From the NCBI GenBank assembly GCA_019418605.1, contig DYBN01000014.1, forward strand, positions 1 through 64,000: a stretch of DNA of 64,000 nucleotides, written 5' to 3'. Under the pieces are notes generated by a model. The model saw only the letters and a list, made by a program, of their open reading frames with translations. It made no database searches and had not been told where the DNA came from. The position numbers were made by a program, and so were the translations under genes. Positions within the stretch are counted from its first letter, which is position 1. Each line of letters begins with the position of its first letter. This document shows positions 44,024 through 53,405 of this stretch, in pieces. Source of the DNA: Sutterella sp. (lineage in GTDB: Bacteria; Pseudomonadota; Gammaproteobacteria; Burkholderiales; Burkholderiaceae_F).

Positions 44024-45439
44024 TTATGACTTGCAGACAAAGCGTCTGCAAAAGCCCGCCGGATCAAGAGGCTTTTTGACGATGCAGGGGATGCCGCGCT
44101 TGGTGAGCGCAGCTTCCCCGCGCGCGTCGCACACGATCATCGTGCCTTTGCCCGTGAGGACGCCATCGCGCATGATCACGTGCCCGCTCACGATGGTCGC
44201 GCACGCCTTCTTCTTCTCAAAGTCAAGGATCGTCACGTCGCCGTCGGCGCCAACGCCGAGGTGCCCCTTGCCGGGCAGCCCCAGAGCGCGGGCGCCCGCA
44301 AGGCTTGCCTTGGCAACGAACTCCGACAGCGTGAGCGCGCCAAAGGCAACGAGCATCAGGCCGTTTTCCACGATCACGTTTCTCGGGTACGAGCCCCCGT
44401 CGGTTGAGAAGGCGTCGACCACGAAGCTGCCGTCGTCGCGCTTTGCCTGCGCAAGCAAAAAGCGGCTCACGGCCGGGTTGACGGCAAAAGAGCCCACCAC
44501 CTGGCTCTTTTTCTCACGCCAATAATCGAGAGCCTCTTTGCCATAAATGAGCCTGCCGATGCGCCCGTCGTCGGCGAGTACGCCCGCCTTCGAGGCGAGA
44601 ATGGCTTTTTGAAGGCCCTCGGTAGTGGCTTCAAACCCGAGCCGAATGAGGCAGGTCTTGGTGACTTCGGTGGTGGGGACGCCGTTTTCAACGGCTAGCC
44701 GCGTGCCGTTTAAGGGCGAGAGGTAGGACTCCGAAAAAAGGTGCGGGTGCGACTTCAAAAGCTCAATGGCTTCAAGCGCTTCGTCCAACACCGGCCGGAT
44801 CTTTCCGCGGCAGTAGCTGTTGATGTGCGCAACGTGAAGAAACCTGCCCTGGGAGGCTTGAACGGCGTCGCGCATGCCCTCGATGTCCGAGCCGTGCACG
44901 GTGTTGCCGACGTGCCAGGCAATCCAGGCCTTTTCTTTTTGCGCCTCTTCAATGAAGGCGGCGCAAATGTCAAGGTCCATCGGAAAGTGCCCGCCCAAAA
45001 GCTTGAGCCCGATGCCGCCCGCTTCAAGCGTTTTTTCAAGAAGAGAGAGCCGCTCGGCTGCGCCGGGGCGGTTTGTTTTCAACGTGAGGCCGGCTCGCGC
45101 CGCTTCGACAATGGCGATGTTGATGCCGGAGCCGCTCTTCTGTATTGACTCGAGAATGTTCTCCAAGGGCCCGGCCATGTCAAGCACCGTGGTGACGCCA
45201 GCCAAAGCCACCATTCGCTGCGCGTGCGGGTGGCCGAGCACCGTGCGCATGTGGGCGTGCATGTCAATGACGCCTGGCATGACGATTTTGCCCGCCGCAT
45301 CAAGAACCTCGGCTCCAAGAGCATCAAGCCCCGCGCCCACTTGCACCACCTTGCCGTCTTCAATGAGGACGTCCGCCGGGGCGTCGACGCCGTTTAACGG
45401 GTCCACCACGCGGCCGCCTGCAATCAAAAGCCTTGCCAT
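44024..45439 (-). CDS. Amidohydrolase-superfamily enzyme (dihydroorotase-like)
   Basis: A 471-residue metal-dependent hydrolase. It has the N-terminal MARLLIAGGRVVDPLNG typical of cyclic amidohydrolases and the metal ligands His-x-His in VIDMHAHMR near residue 60. Further features are a likely carboxylated Lys in GIGLKLLGGHF, His in AWHVGNTVHG and in FLHVAHINSYCRG, and the catalytic Asp in FSTDGGS. The C-terminal GVGADGDVTILDFEKKKA is the usual beta-sandwich end. The substrate cannot be told; a dihydroorotase, hydantoinase or N-acyl-amino-acid hydrolase activity would all fit. AAGGAG precedes the ATG by 11 bases. Its position next to pyrD may be accidental. Confidence 0.8.
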   Translation of the reverse strand: MARLLIAGGRVVDPLNGVDAPADVLIEDGKVVQVGAGLDALGAEVLDAAGKIVMPGVIDMHAHMRTVLGHPHAQRMVALAGVTTVLDMAGPLENILESIQKSGSGINIAIVEAARAGLTLKTNRPGAAERLSLLEKTLEAGGIGLKLLGGHFPMDLDICAAFIEEAQKEKAWIAWHVGNTVHGSDIEGMRDAVQASQGRFLHVAHINSYCRGKIRPVLDEALEAIELLKSHPHLFSESYLSPLNGTRLAVENGVPTTEVTKTCLIRLGFEATTEGLQKAILASKAGVLADDGRIGRLIYGKEALDYWREKKSQVVGSFAVNPAVSRFLLAQAKRDDGSFVVDAFSTDGGSYPRNVIVENGLMLVAFGALTLSEFVAKASLAGARALGLPGKGHLGVGADGDVTILDFEKKKACATIVSGHVIMRDGVLTGKGTMIVCDARGEAALTKRGIPCIVKKPLDPAGFCRRFVCKS

Positions 45440-45548
45440 TTGAGTGCCTCTCCTTCTTGCAAAGGTTTGATCGGATCAAGGAGAAGTGTAGGAGAAACGG
45501 TGGCCTCTCAGGGCCGGGTTTGGCGCGAGGCGAGAGGCCTCGCGCAAG

Positions 45549-46659
45549 TTAGCCCGCAGCCGTCCCTGGGGCGAGAAGCGTCTTTGCTTTGTCAAGCAGA
45601 GCGACGACAAGAAGCGAGAAGGCAAGTCCCGCGCTGATGAAAATGAGCCCGGAAAAGGGCCAGCCCGCCTTTGCAATGGAGAGCCCCGCCCAAGAGAGCG
45701 GCGCGTGCACAAACAGCACGTGCCCCAGACTGTGCAGGCACATGATGTGAAAGCTTTTCTCGCCTGCGTACCGAAAAAAGCGCCCGAGCATTCGGAAGCG
45801 GTTAAGTACCTGCGCAAGCACGAACACCAGAGCGATGCCTGAAAACGAAACGAGGATCGTGTAGTAGCGCGCCTCGTGGCCAAAGGACATCGAGCGGATG
45901 TCCATGGGCGGCAGGCCGTTCCAAAAGACGGCTTTGAAAACAAGCGAGAGCGCGGCAAGCGCAAGAAGAATCGGCCGCCACCGCCCGTAGAGAATGTCGT
46001 CCTTGTACAAAAAGAGGATAAAGCCAAGGCACACGAAGACGTAGGCATAGAGGGTCCGCGCGACAAAGCCGATGGCGCGGCTTTGATCAAGGTTGGGGGA
46101 CCTTACCGCCGCGACAAAGACAATTCCGAGAAAGGCGAGAATCTGAAGTTTCTTTGCCAGAGGGAAGGCTTTGAAGTCCTCATACATGCCGCGGGTGGCG
46201 ATCCAAAGCAGCATGGCCCACCAAAGCGTGGGCACAAACCACAAGGGTGCGATGAACGGCTGAAACGGCTGATAGAAAAGGGGGTCGATAAAAAGCGCCT
46301 GCACCGTGAACCATTGAAAGGGGCTTGCGACCTGCGGCCCCGCGCCGGGGATGAGCGCGAGCACGGGTGCAAGCGCGCTGAAGACGGCAAGGTAGATGAA
46401 GGTGAGCTTCAGCAGCCCGACAGACTTGCGCCGCAGAGCCTCCGAGACGCTGTACTTGGTGCTTTTGGGAGCAAAAAAGCCGCTGATAAGAAAAAAGAGC
46501 GGCATGTCGACTGCCGTCAGAAACGGCAGGCCGCTGTGCATGGCGACAACGAGAACGATGCCGATGCCTTTGGCGACGTCGACGACCGCGTCACGCGGCT
46601 TGGCAGCGGCTGGGGGTAAAGAAAATTCCGTGTTTGCAAGGGGGGGGGCAAAGATGCAT
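45549..46659 (-). pseudogene. Phase-variable membrane acyltransferase (family 3), OFF by frameshift in a C(9) tract
   Basis: The body (open from ATG 46541) is an acyltransferase-3 membrane protein with MPLFFLISGFFAPK and many membrane helices; it probably O-acetylates a surface glycan or lipid. The expected N-terminal helix (VVDVAKGIGIVLVVAMHSGLPF) lies in the same frame upstream of 46541 but has no start there. An ATG at 46659 lies in a different frame and is separated from it by a run of nine C on the coding strand (G9 at 46640-46648). With eight or eleven C, translation from 46659 runs through into the acyltransferase, giving about 369 residues. In the given state it stops at 46591-46593. 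This is the second such switch in the window. Confidence 0.78.
46640..46648 (-). repeat. Homopolymer G(9)/C(9) tract, putative slipped-strand switch
   Basis: Nine consecutive G (+ strand) ten codons or fewer from the ATG of the acyltransferase gene. Deletion of one base restores the frame between the ATG at 46659 and the conserved first membrane helix. Confidence 0.75.
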
Positions 46660-46721
46660 AACTCGTTGATATTAAAAGAGAAAATTAAAGTTTTGCGTTT
46701 ATCGTGACAGCGCAGCAGCAG

Positions 46722-46988
46722 TCAGTGGCCTTGCGCCTGCGGCCGTGATTTTTGCTTTGAGCTCTCTTCTTCCCGGGCGGCGGGCACAATTGCAATGGTG
46801 CGCAAGGCTCGTCCATTGGTCTGCGTCCCAACAGAGCGGCTTTTTTTCCTCTCAACGCACGCACCGCGCGTAGACGGTGCGCAGCGCCGGCACTCCCCGC
46901 AGCCCGACTTCTGTCGCAACATCTTGCTGAGCGCAAGGCCGAAGAAAAGCGCGAGAATGCCTGCCACAATCCAGCTTGCCGCATTCAT
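46722..46988 (-). CDS. FeoB-associated Cys-rich membrane protein
   Basis: An 88-residue protein that starts 13 bases after the feoAB stop. One N-terminal membrane helix (WIVAGILALFFGLALSKML) is followed by a Cys-x-x-Cys pair in SGCGECRRCAPS and a charged tail. This matches the small proteins that commonly follow feoB and are thought to help ferrous iron transport, perhaps acting like FeoC. The tail after about residue 50 is not conserved and could be non-native. Confidence 0.75.
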   Translation of the reverse strand: MNAASWIVAGILALFFGLALSKMLRQKSGCGECRRCAPSTRGACVERKKSRSVGTQTNGRALRTIAIVPAAREEESSKQKSRPQAQGH

Positions 46989-47001
46989 GGCTTCTTCCCC
47001 A

Positions 47002-49377
47002 TTAAAAACCCAGGATGGAGCCTATCGTGAAGACGGCAAAGCCCGCAAGCCAGGCAACAAGGCACTGCACGACAACCACGGTACAGGCCCAGCCGGCTCC
47101 CAGCTCGCGCTTGATGGTGGCAATTGACGCCACGCACGGGGTGTAGAGCAGGCAAAAGACAAGAAGCGAAAAGGCGCTCAAGGGCGACAAAAGGGAGGTG
47201 AGCGCTGAGACCGACCCAAAGAGCACCGAGAGCGTGCTCACGACGCTCTCCTTGGCCATAAAGCCGCTGATTAACGACGTGGTGATGCGCCAGTCGTCAA
47301 ACCCAAGGGGCGAAAAAACGGGCGAAATCCAGCCCGCGACCACGGCAAGCATGCTTGTCTGCGATTCAGCCGTCGGGTTGAAGTGAAAGTCAAAGCTTTG
47401 CAGAAACCAGATGATGATGGTCGCCACAAAGATCACCGTGAAGGCCCGCTCGATAAAGTCCTTGGCCTTTTCCCACAAAAGCTGCAGCACGTTTTTAGCG
47501 CCCGGCATCCGATAGTTGGGCAATTCCATGACAAAGGGCACGGCCTCGCCCTTAAAAAGGGTGCTGCGCATGGCTAGCCCCATGAGCACGGCCGCGGCAA
47601 TGCCGCCTAAGTAGAGCACGATCATTACCAAGGCGCCGTGCGCGGGGAAAAAGGCCGCGGTGAAAAAGGCGTAGATGGGAAGCTTGGCCGAGCAGCTCAT
47701 GTAGGGGGTGAGCAGTATCGTCATCTTGCGGTCACGCTCGGAAGGAAGCGTGCGGCTAGCCATGACGCCTGGCACCGTACACCCAAAGCCAATTAACATC
47801 GGCACGATGCTGCGCCCCGACAATCCGATTTTTCTTAGCAGCGTATCCATTACGAACGCCACGCGGGCCATGTAACCGCTGTCTTCCAAAAAGGACAGAA
47901 AGAAAAAGAGCGTCACGATCGTGGGAAGGAAACTGAGCACACTCCCCACGCCGTTGAAAATGCCGTCAATGACAAGCGAATGCAGAGACGCGTTGACCTG
48001 CGCCTGGGTAAGAAGCCCGTCGACCGCCTGCGAGGCCGCGCCGATCACAAAGTCAAGCGCGTCCTGAAGCCAGACGCCGATGACGTTGAAGGTAAGCCAA
48101 AAGACAAGCGCCATGATCGCCAAAAAGGCGGGAATGGCCGTGTATTTGCCGGTGAGCACCCGGTCGATTTCAAGGCTTCGGATGTGCTCCTTGCTCTCGT
48201 GCGGGCGCACCACGGTCTGCCGGCAGATGCGGTCAATAAAGGAAAAGCGCATGTCGGCCATGGCGGCGGCCCTATCAAGCCCGCGCTCGGCTTCCATCTG
48301 CTTGAGGATGTGCTCCAAGGTGCGCTTTTCGTTGACGTCAAGATCGAGCTGCTCGAGGATTAACGTATCGCCTTCTGCAATCTTGCTTGCGGCAAAGCGC
48401 ACCGGGACGCCCGCGCGCCGCGCATGGTCTTCGATGATGTGCATGATGCCGTGCAGGCACCGGTGCACGGCTCCGCCGTTTTCGTCGGCCGCGCAGAAGT
48501 CCTGCTGCGCAGGCTTTTCCTGGTACTTGGCCACATGCAGCGTGTGGTCGATGAGCTCTTCAATGCCTTCGCCCTTGGCGGCGGCAATGGGCACCACCGG
48601 AAGCCCCAGGAGCGCTTCCATCTCATTGACGCGAATCGAGCCGCCGTTGGCGAGCACCTCGTCCATCATGTTGAGCGCAAGCACCATCGGGCGGTCAAGC
48701 TCCATTAGCTGCATCGTGAGATAGAGGTTGCGCTCGATGTTGGTGGCGTCGACGATGTTGATGATCGCCTTGGGGTGCTCCTTCAAAATGAATTCGCGGG
48801 TGATGATCTCTTCGCTTGTGTAGGGCGACAGCGAATAGATCCCGGGCAGGTCGGTGACGAGCGTCTCGGGGTGTCCGATGATGCGTCCGTCCTTTCTGTC
48901 GACCGTGACGCCGGGAAAGTTCCCCACGTGCTGGTTGGAGCCCGTGAGGCGATTAAAAAGCGTCGTCTTGCCGCAGTTTTGGTTGCCCGCAAGAACAAGC
49001 GTGAGTTCTTCCCCCTCGGGCAGCGGATTTTCGGTTTCCTTGACGTGAAAGCGCCCGCCCTCGCCGTAGCCCGGGTGGTCAAAGTGCCCGGCATCCATTC
49101 CGGCTGCAGGTGCGCCGGCCGCGGGGGCGGGCTCTGCCAGGGCGCTTTGGACGTCTTCAATCAAAATTTCCTTTGCTTCGGCCGTGCGCAGCGTGAGCTC
49201 GTAGCTCTTGATGCGGATTTCAATCGGGTCGCCCATGGGCGCGCGCTTGATCATTGTGACGCGCGCACCGGGGATGAGGCCCATGTCGAGAAAGTGCTGG
49301 CGCAGCGCACCGTGTCCGCCCACGACGGAGACGAGGGCGCTTTTGCCGATGGGAAGATCATTCAGAGTAAGGGGCAT
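47002..49377 (-). CDS. feoB: FeoA-FeoB fusion, ferrous iron transporter
   Basis: A 791-residue fusion. Residues 1-75 are FeoA, an SH3-like domain (LNDLPIGKSALVSVVGGHGALRQHFLDMGLIPGARVTM). An Ala/Pro linker follows to about residue 115. The FeoB G domain has G1 GNQNCGKTTLFN, G2 in GNFPGVTVDRKDG, G3 DLPGIYSLSPYT and G4 NMMD. The membrane part has the gate motifs GFGCTVPGVMASRTLPSERD and YMSCSAKLPIYAFF. Ferrous iron import is the function, important in anaerobic growth. Most organisms encode feoA separately. The Cys-rich partner follows downstream. No clear Fur box was recognised upstream. Confidence 0.94.
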   Translation of the reverse strand: MPLTLNDLPIGKSALVSVVGGHGALRQHFLDMGLIPGARVTMIKRAPMGDPIEIRIKSYELTLRTAEAKEILIEDVQSALAEPAPAAGAPAAGMDAGHFDHPGYGEGGRFHVKETENPLPEGEELTLVLAGNQNCGKTTLFNRLTGSNQHVGNFPGVTVDRKDGRIIGHPETLVTDLPGIYSLSPYTSEEIITREFILKEHPKAIINIVDATNIERNLYLTMQLMELDRPMVLALNMMDEVLANGGSIRVNEMEALLGLPVVPIAAAKGEGIEELIDHTLHVAKYQEKPAQQDFCAADENGGAVHRCLHGIMHIIEDHARRAGVPVRFAASKIAEGDTLILEQLDLDVNEKRTLEHILKQMEAERGLDRAAAMADMRFSFIDRICRQTVVRPHESKEHIRSLEIDRVLTGKYTAIPAFLAIMALVFWLTFNVIGVWLQDALDFVIGAASQAVDGLLTQAQVNASLHSLVIDGIFNGVGSVLSFLPTIVTLFFFLSFLEDSGYMARVAFVMDTLLRKIGLSGRSIVPMLIGFGCTVPGVMASRTLPSERDRKMTILLTPYMSCSAKLPIYAFFTAAFFPAHGALVMIVLYLGGIAAAVLMGLAMRSTLFKGEAVPFVMELPNYRMPGAKNVLQLLWEKAKDFIERAFTVIFVATIIIWFLQSFDFHFNPTAESQTSMLAVVAGWISPVFSPLGFDDWRITTSLISGFMAKESVVSTLSVLFGSVSALTSLLSPLSAFSLLVFCLLYTPCVASIATIKRELGAGWACTVVVVQCLVAWLAGFAVFTIGSILGF

Positions 49378-50087
49378 CGATTGGCTTCTTCGGGGGTCTT
49401 TTTGTTATTCGTTCGTTTTGCTTCGTGGCGGCGCGTCAAGCAAACATCGAGCGCGAGCCGCAAGCCGCGCAAGCTTTTCCGGGGCCGGTCTTGGGGCCTT
49501 TAGGGGTTCCTTTCGGGGTTCCTTTCGGGTAGCCGTGCATCGGCTGCAGCAACAGCGCGTTCGGAGGCTTCAAGGCGCATGCGCAAAGCCCAAGGGAAAG
49601 GCATTTTTCTTTTGCGGGACTTGCGCAAGCTCCGGGCAGGCACGCAAGGCGCTGCTCGAATTCAGCAGGCGGCATCGCGCGCAGGGCCTTGATAAAGACT
49701 GGACTCAGACTTGACTCGCACCTGGCCCGGCCTTGAGTTTCGGCTTGGCTTCTGGTTGGGGTATGGCCTTTTTTTTTGAGGGCCGCGTGCCGGCTCAAGG
49801 CCCCGTATTGTAGACCGATGCCCGTTGCCGCAAGCGGCGTGTCAAATTTCCTCCTCGCATGCCCGGTGTGCTTCCCGAAGGCGCGGGCTCCCTCTTTATG
49901 CGGCAAACCGATCTTAGGATTTGCGCGCACAAGGCGCATTTGTGCAAAAACCCCAAGCGTAGAATCAAACGAGGGGTGCGAAAAAGTGGGCCTCGACCGG
50001 TGTCCTTCCGGCGCTATCCGACGTCCTGCCGGATCAGACTGAGGCTTCCCGCACGACATCATTCTTCCGGCCAAGGCTTTGTCGATC
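49378..50087. other. Intergenic region upstream of feoAB, with a short tandem repeat
   Basis: About 710 bases. Long open frames on the minus strand here (for example around 49436-50338) have no domain and are rejected. A T(10) tract lies at 49769-49778, outside any recognisable gene. The rest shows no motif. Confidence 0.35.
49503..49529. repeat. Short tandem repeat
   Basis: The 12-bp unit GGGGTTCCTTTC occurs twice in a row (49503-49526) and is followed by a partial third unit. Confidence 0.7.
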
Positions 50088-51251
50088 ATGATCCTGCGCA
50101 TCATCTGCTTTGCCATGCTCTTTAACGCCACCTTCATGAGCATGCGCGTGATCGTAAGCCTGGATGCCCTGGCCGACGGCGCGGCCCCCTCGGACGTGGG
50201 CCTTTTGATGGCGCTTTTGTGCTTTTTCCCGGTGTTTCTCGCCATTCCCTGCGGCAGATGGATTGACTCGGCTGGCTTTCGCCGGCCGGTGCTCGCAACG
50301 GGAGCGCTTTTTCTTACCGCCGCAGCCGTCCCGGTCATTTTTTCTGACGCAGCTTATGGCCTGTGGCCGCTTTACGCGGGCTGCATTGCCAACGGCTTGG
50401 GCTCGATGGTGCTTGCTATCAGCTCAAACTACCTGGTGGGCGCGGCATCGGCCGGGCGCAACCGCACGCAGATGTTTGCCTGGCTCACCATGGGAAACTC
50501 GGTGGCGGGGTTAAGTTCGCCCATCGTTGCGGGCCACGTGATCGACGCCTGGGGGTTTTCAGCGGCCTACACCGTCTCGGGGGCGTTTTCGGCCGCAGGT
50601 CTCGTGATCTTTCTCATTGCCTCACGGGAATTGGCCAAAATCAAGCTGCCGCCCGCGCGCAAGTTCGTGCGGCACTCGACCGACCTCTTGAAGGACCCCG
50701 TGATGGGGCGCATTCTCATTGTTTCGGCCGTTGTGTCGATGGCCTGGGACCTCGAGACCTTCATGTTTCCCGTCTACGGGCATGCCGCGGGCCTTTCGGC
50801 CTCTGAAATCGGCTGGCTTGTGGGCGTTTTTTATGCCGCGACGTTTCTCGTGCGCTTTGCGCAGTCGGCTCTCTCCAGGATGCTCACCGACTGGCAGTGC
50901 CTCACCTTTTGCCTCGTGGTGAGCGGCGTGTGCTACATCCTCTTTCCCAACTTCAGCCGGATGGGGCCGCTGCTTGCGATTGCCTTCGTGCTGGGACTGG
51001 GGCTGGGCGTTGCAAACCCGAGCATCCTGAGCCTTTTGCAAAGCCACGCGCCGGCAGGGCGCGCGGCGGAGGCCTTCGGCATTCGCTCGACGCTCTCAAA
51101 TCTCACGCACTTTGCTCTTCCCATGGCCTACGGCACGATCCTTGCGGCCATGAGCGTGGCGATGCTCTTTTACGCCTGCTCGGGCGTGATGCTCGCAACG
51201 ATGGGGCTCACGCTTTTCGCCAAGGAAAAAAAGCCGCAGGACGGGCTTTAA
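50088..51251 (+). CDS. MFS transporter
   Basis: A 387-residue inner-membrane protein with eleven or twelve membrane segments. The helix 2-3 loop GRWIDSAGFRRPVLATGAL is a variant of the major-facilitator signature. The second half repeats the fold. ATG 50088 is preferred to the TTG at 50079. The substrate is not apparent. It is followed by the convergent marC gene with only 13 bases between the stops. Confidence 0.78.
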   Translation: MILRIICFAMLFNATFMSMRVIVSLDALADGAAPSDVGLLMALLCFFPVFLAIPCGRWIDSAGFRRPVLATGALFLTAAAVPVIFSDAAYGLWPLYAGCIANGLGSMVLAISSNYLVGAASAGRNRTQMFAWLTMGNSVAGLSSPIVAGHVIDAWGFSAAYTVSGAFSAAGLVIFLIASRELAKIKLPPARKFVRHSTDLLKDPVMGRILIVSAVVSMAWDLETFMFPVYGHAAGLSASEIGWLVGVFYAATFLVRFAQSALSRMLTDWQCLTFCLVVSGVCYILFPNFSRMGPLLAIAFVLGLGLGVANPSILSLLQSHAPAGRAAEAFGIRSTLSNLTHFALPMAYGTILAAMSVAMLFYACSGVMLATMGLTLFAKEKKPQDGL

Positions 51252-51264
51252 GCGGCTCTTCTCC

Positions 51265-51873
51265 TTATCCCGCGGGCCGCAGAAAAGCCGCAATGCCGGT
51301 AAAGATCATCTGGCAGGAGAGGGCGGCAAGGATCAGCCCCGTGATTTTTGAGAGCATCGAGATGCCGCTTCTGCCGATGAGGCGCTGAATGTACTTGGCG
51401 CAAAACAAAAGGCCGCCGACGCTCAAGACGGCAAGCGTGACGGCCGCGGCCGTCTCGGCAAGCCCCTTCCAGTCTCCCGCTTCGCTTCCCATCACAAGCA
51501 GCGCGCCCACGGCGCCGGGCCCGAGCGCCGTCGGGATGGCAAGCGGCACGATTGCCAAATCCATGATCGAGGCCTTGGCCGCGGGAAGCTGAAAGCGGCC
51601 TTCGACGAGAGACACCGCGGTAAGAAACAAGAGCGACCCGGCCCCGATGCGAAACGCGTCGACCGTGATACCAAAGAGCGCAAAGATCGTGTCCCCAAAG
51701 TACAAAAGGACGATGCTGATGACGACCATGCCGATTGTCGAGCGAAGCGCAAGCGCCCGGCGCGTGGCGTCGCTTTCGTACTCGGTCATCGACAAAAAGA
51801 CGGCGATCACAAAAAACGGCGTGAGAATGAAGAAGAACTTCACGTAGACGGCGAAAAATTCAGCAAGGCTCAT
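51265..51873 (-). CDS. MarC-family integral membrane protein
   Basis: A 202-residue protein with six membrane segments that belongs to the MarC/UPF0056 family. Family blocks are VKFFFILTPFFVIAVFLSMT, DLAIVPLAIPTALGPGAVGALLVM and SKITGLILAALSCQMIFTGI. The family has no proven function. ATG 51873 gives the conserved start; the open frame upstream is not membrane-like. Confidence 0.85.
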   Translation of the reverse strand: MSLAEFFAVYVKFFFILTPFFVIAVFLSMTEYESDATRRALALRSTIGMVVISIVLLYFGDTIFALFGITVDAFRIGAGSLLFLTAVSLVEGRFQLPAAKASIMDLAIVPLAIPTALGPGAVGALLVMGSEAGDWKGLAETAAAVTLAVLSVGGLLFCAKYIQRLIGRSGISMLSKITGLILAALSCQMIFTGIAAFLRPAG

Positions 51874-52290
51874 GGCGTCGGGCGCTTGGCGCGAAAAACG
51901 ATGAACTGCAAAAAAGGGCGGCGGCGCTCCTTTTCGGGCCGATTGTAGAGAAGTTGTGCACTGCGAAGCGCGCTTCATGCAGGGAGCATCTTCGAGGCAT
52001 CGACAAAATCGATGGAGATGCGCGGGTTTCTTGGGGGAAGTGCCCAAGCCTTATGCATTTTCCTCATCAAAAATGTGAGCAAAGCGCATGCTGATGGCAA
52101 AAAGCCGCTGCGGCCGCCCACAATGAACGGCGTGCATGCGGGCCCGCGGGGCTTGAAGCGCCGCCGCCCGCTTCTCAAAGTTGCAAAACCAACAACAAAA
52201 CCAAGAACTATTTTCCGGGCGCACGCTCTTTGCGCGGGGATTTCGGTTTGAAGAGCAAAGGACGCGCCCGGCCTCTCAAAGGAGACAGTC
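51874..52290. other. Intergenic region upstream of the lyase gene
   Basis: About 420 bases between divergent genes with no gene or recognised RNA. The lyase start is preceded by a strong ribosome-binding site (AAAGGAGACA). Confidence 0.4.
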
Positions 52291-52881
52291 ATGCCGGCAG
52301 AAGTCCTGCAGCGCGGAAAGATCAAGAAGGCGCCCTGCGCCGAAGCGCTTGAGTATTTGATCAGGCCTGCGATTGCGACCGATCTTGAGCGCTCCTACCT
52401 CACGATTCTCGCCGTCAACAAGGCGCACGTCGTGATGCTTGCCAAGACGGGCATCATCAGTGAAAAGGATGCGGCAAGCATTCTTCGCGCCACGCGCGAG
52501 ATCGAGGCGCAAAAAGACGCGCCGAACTTTGAAATCAATCCCAACGCCGAGGACCTCTACTTTAATCTCGAGCGCTACCTCATCAAGCTCACGTGTCTTG
52601 AGGTGGGAGGAAAGCAGCAAACGGCGCGCTCGCGCAACGACCTTTTTGCCGCCGAAATCAGGCTCGACACCCGCCGCTACTATTTAAAACCTGCGCACAT
52701 GTTCCTTTCTTTGCGCCGCACGATATTGAAGCTCGCGCGCGAAAACGTCTCGACCGTGATGTCGGGCTACACCCACATGCAGCCCTCCGAGCCCATCACG
52801 TTCGGGCACTATCTCTCGGGCGTCTCAAGCGCCCTTGCGCGCGACTACTCGCGCTTTGCCCACAAAGCCCTAGCGAGGGAG

Positions 52882-52902
52882 CCCGCGAATTCATTCGTCG
52901 GG
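52882..52902 (+). repeat. Left-end subterminal hairpin of the IS608-type element
   Basis: CCCG-CGAAT-TC-ATTCG-T-CGGG: a stem with a single bulged T and a small loop. The right-end hairpin has the same architecture with compensatory changes. Confidence 0.9.
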
Positions 52903-53006
52903 GTGAATAGCCTGTCTGCGCAAGCCTGAATTTCAATCCTGCGCTTTGACTTCAAAGTTAGATTAATATATAATCATCTAATTTGAAATTATGCCGCAGA
53001 GCCCGC

Positions 53007-53405
53007 ATGACAGACATTTACGAGCACAAAGAAGGGATCGTTTTCAAGAATCAATTTCATGTCGTCTTCTGCCCGAAGTATCGCCGCCGCGTGCTGATTG
53101 ACGGTGTAGATGTTCGCCTGAAGGAAATTTTTCTGGAGCAGGCAGAGAAACTCGATGTCCGAATCATGAGCATGGAAGTCATGCCGGATCATGTGCATCT
53201 GTTTCTCAGCTGCGATCCTCGTCTCGGCCTCCATAAGGTCGTCAAGGCGCTCAAGGGGGCGTCGTCCAGGATCCTTCGCGAAGAGTTCCCTTGGCTCAAG
53301 AGCCGAATTCCCTCTTTGTGGACGCGAAGCTACTTCAGCTGCACGGTCGGCCATATCGGCCAAGCAGCTGTCAAGCGTTACATTGAAGAGCAGAAGACCG
53401 TATGA
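53007..53405 (+). CDS. tnpA: Y1 (HUH) transposase of the IS608-type element
   Basis: A 132-residue single-strand transposase. The HUH metal site is His62-Val-His64 in PDHVHLFLSC and the nucleophile is Tyr125 in AAVKRYIEEQK. The N-terminal block is FKNQFHVVFCPKYRRRVL, typical of IS200-like transposases. It binds the hairpins of both ends as a dimer, and excises and inserts the top strand as a circle. ATG 53007 is chosen as the usual start; an upstream ATG is in frame but adds non-conserved residues. Its stop overlaps the tnpB start (ATGA), so the two are translationally coupled. Confidence 0.93.
   Translation: MTDIYEHKEGIVFKNQFHVVFCPKYRRRVLIDGVDVRLKEIFLEQAEKLDVRIMSMEVMPDHVHLFLSCDPRLGLHKVVKALKGASSRILREEFPWLKSRIPSLWTRSYFSCTVGHIGQAAVKRYIEEQKTV

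Noticed and set aside
49769..49778. T(10) tract as a third phase switch
   Set aside because: It lies outside any supported gene or recognised promoter, so no frame or spacing effect can be shown.
49436..50338. 300-codon minus-strand open frame between feoAB and the MFS gene
   Set aside because: No domain, no ribosome-binding site, and it overlaps the start of the convincing MFS gene.
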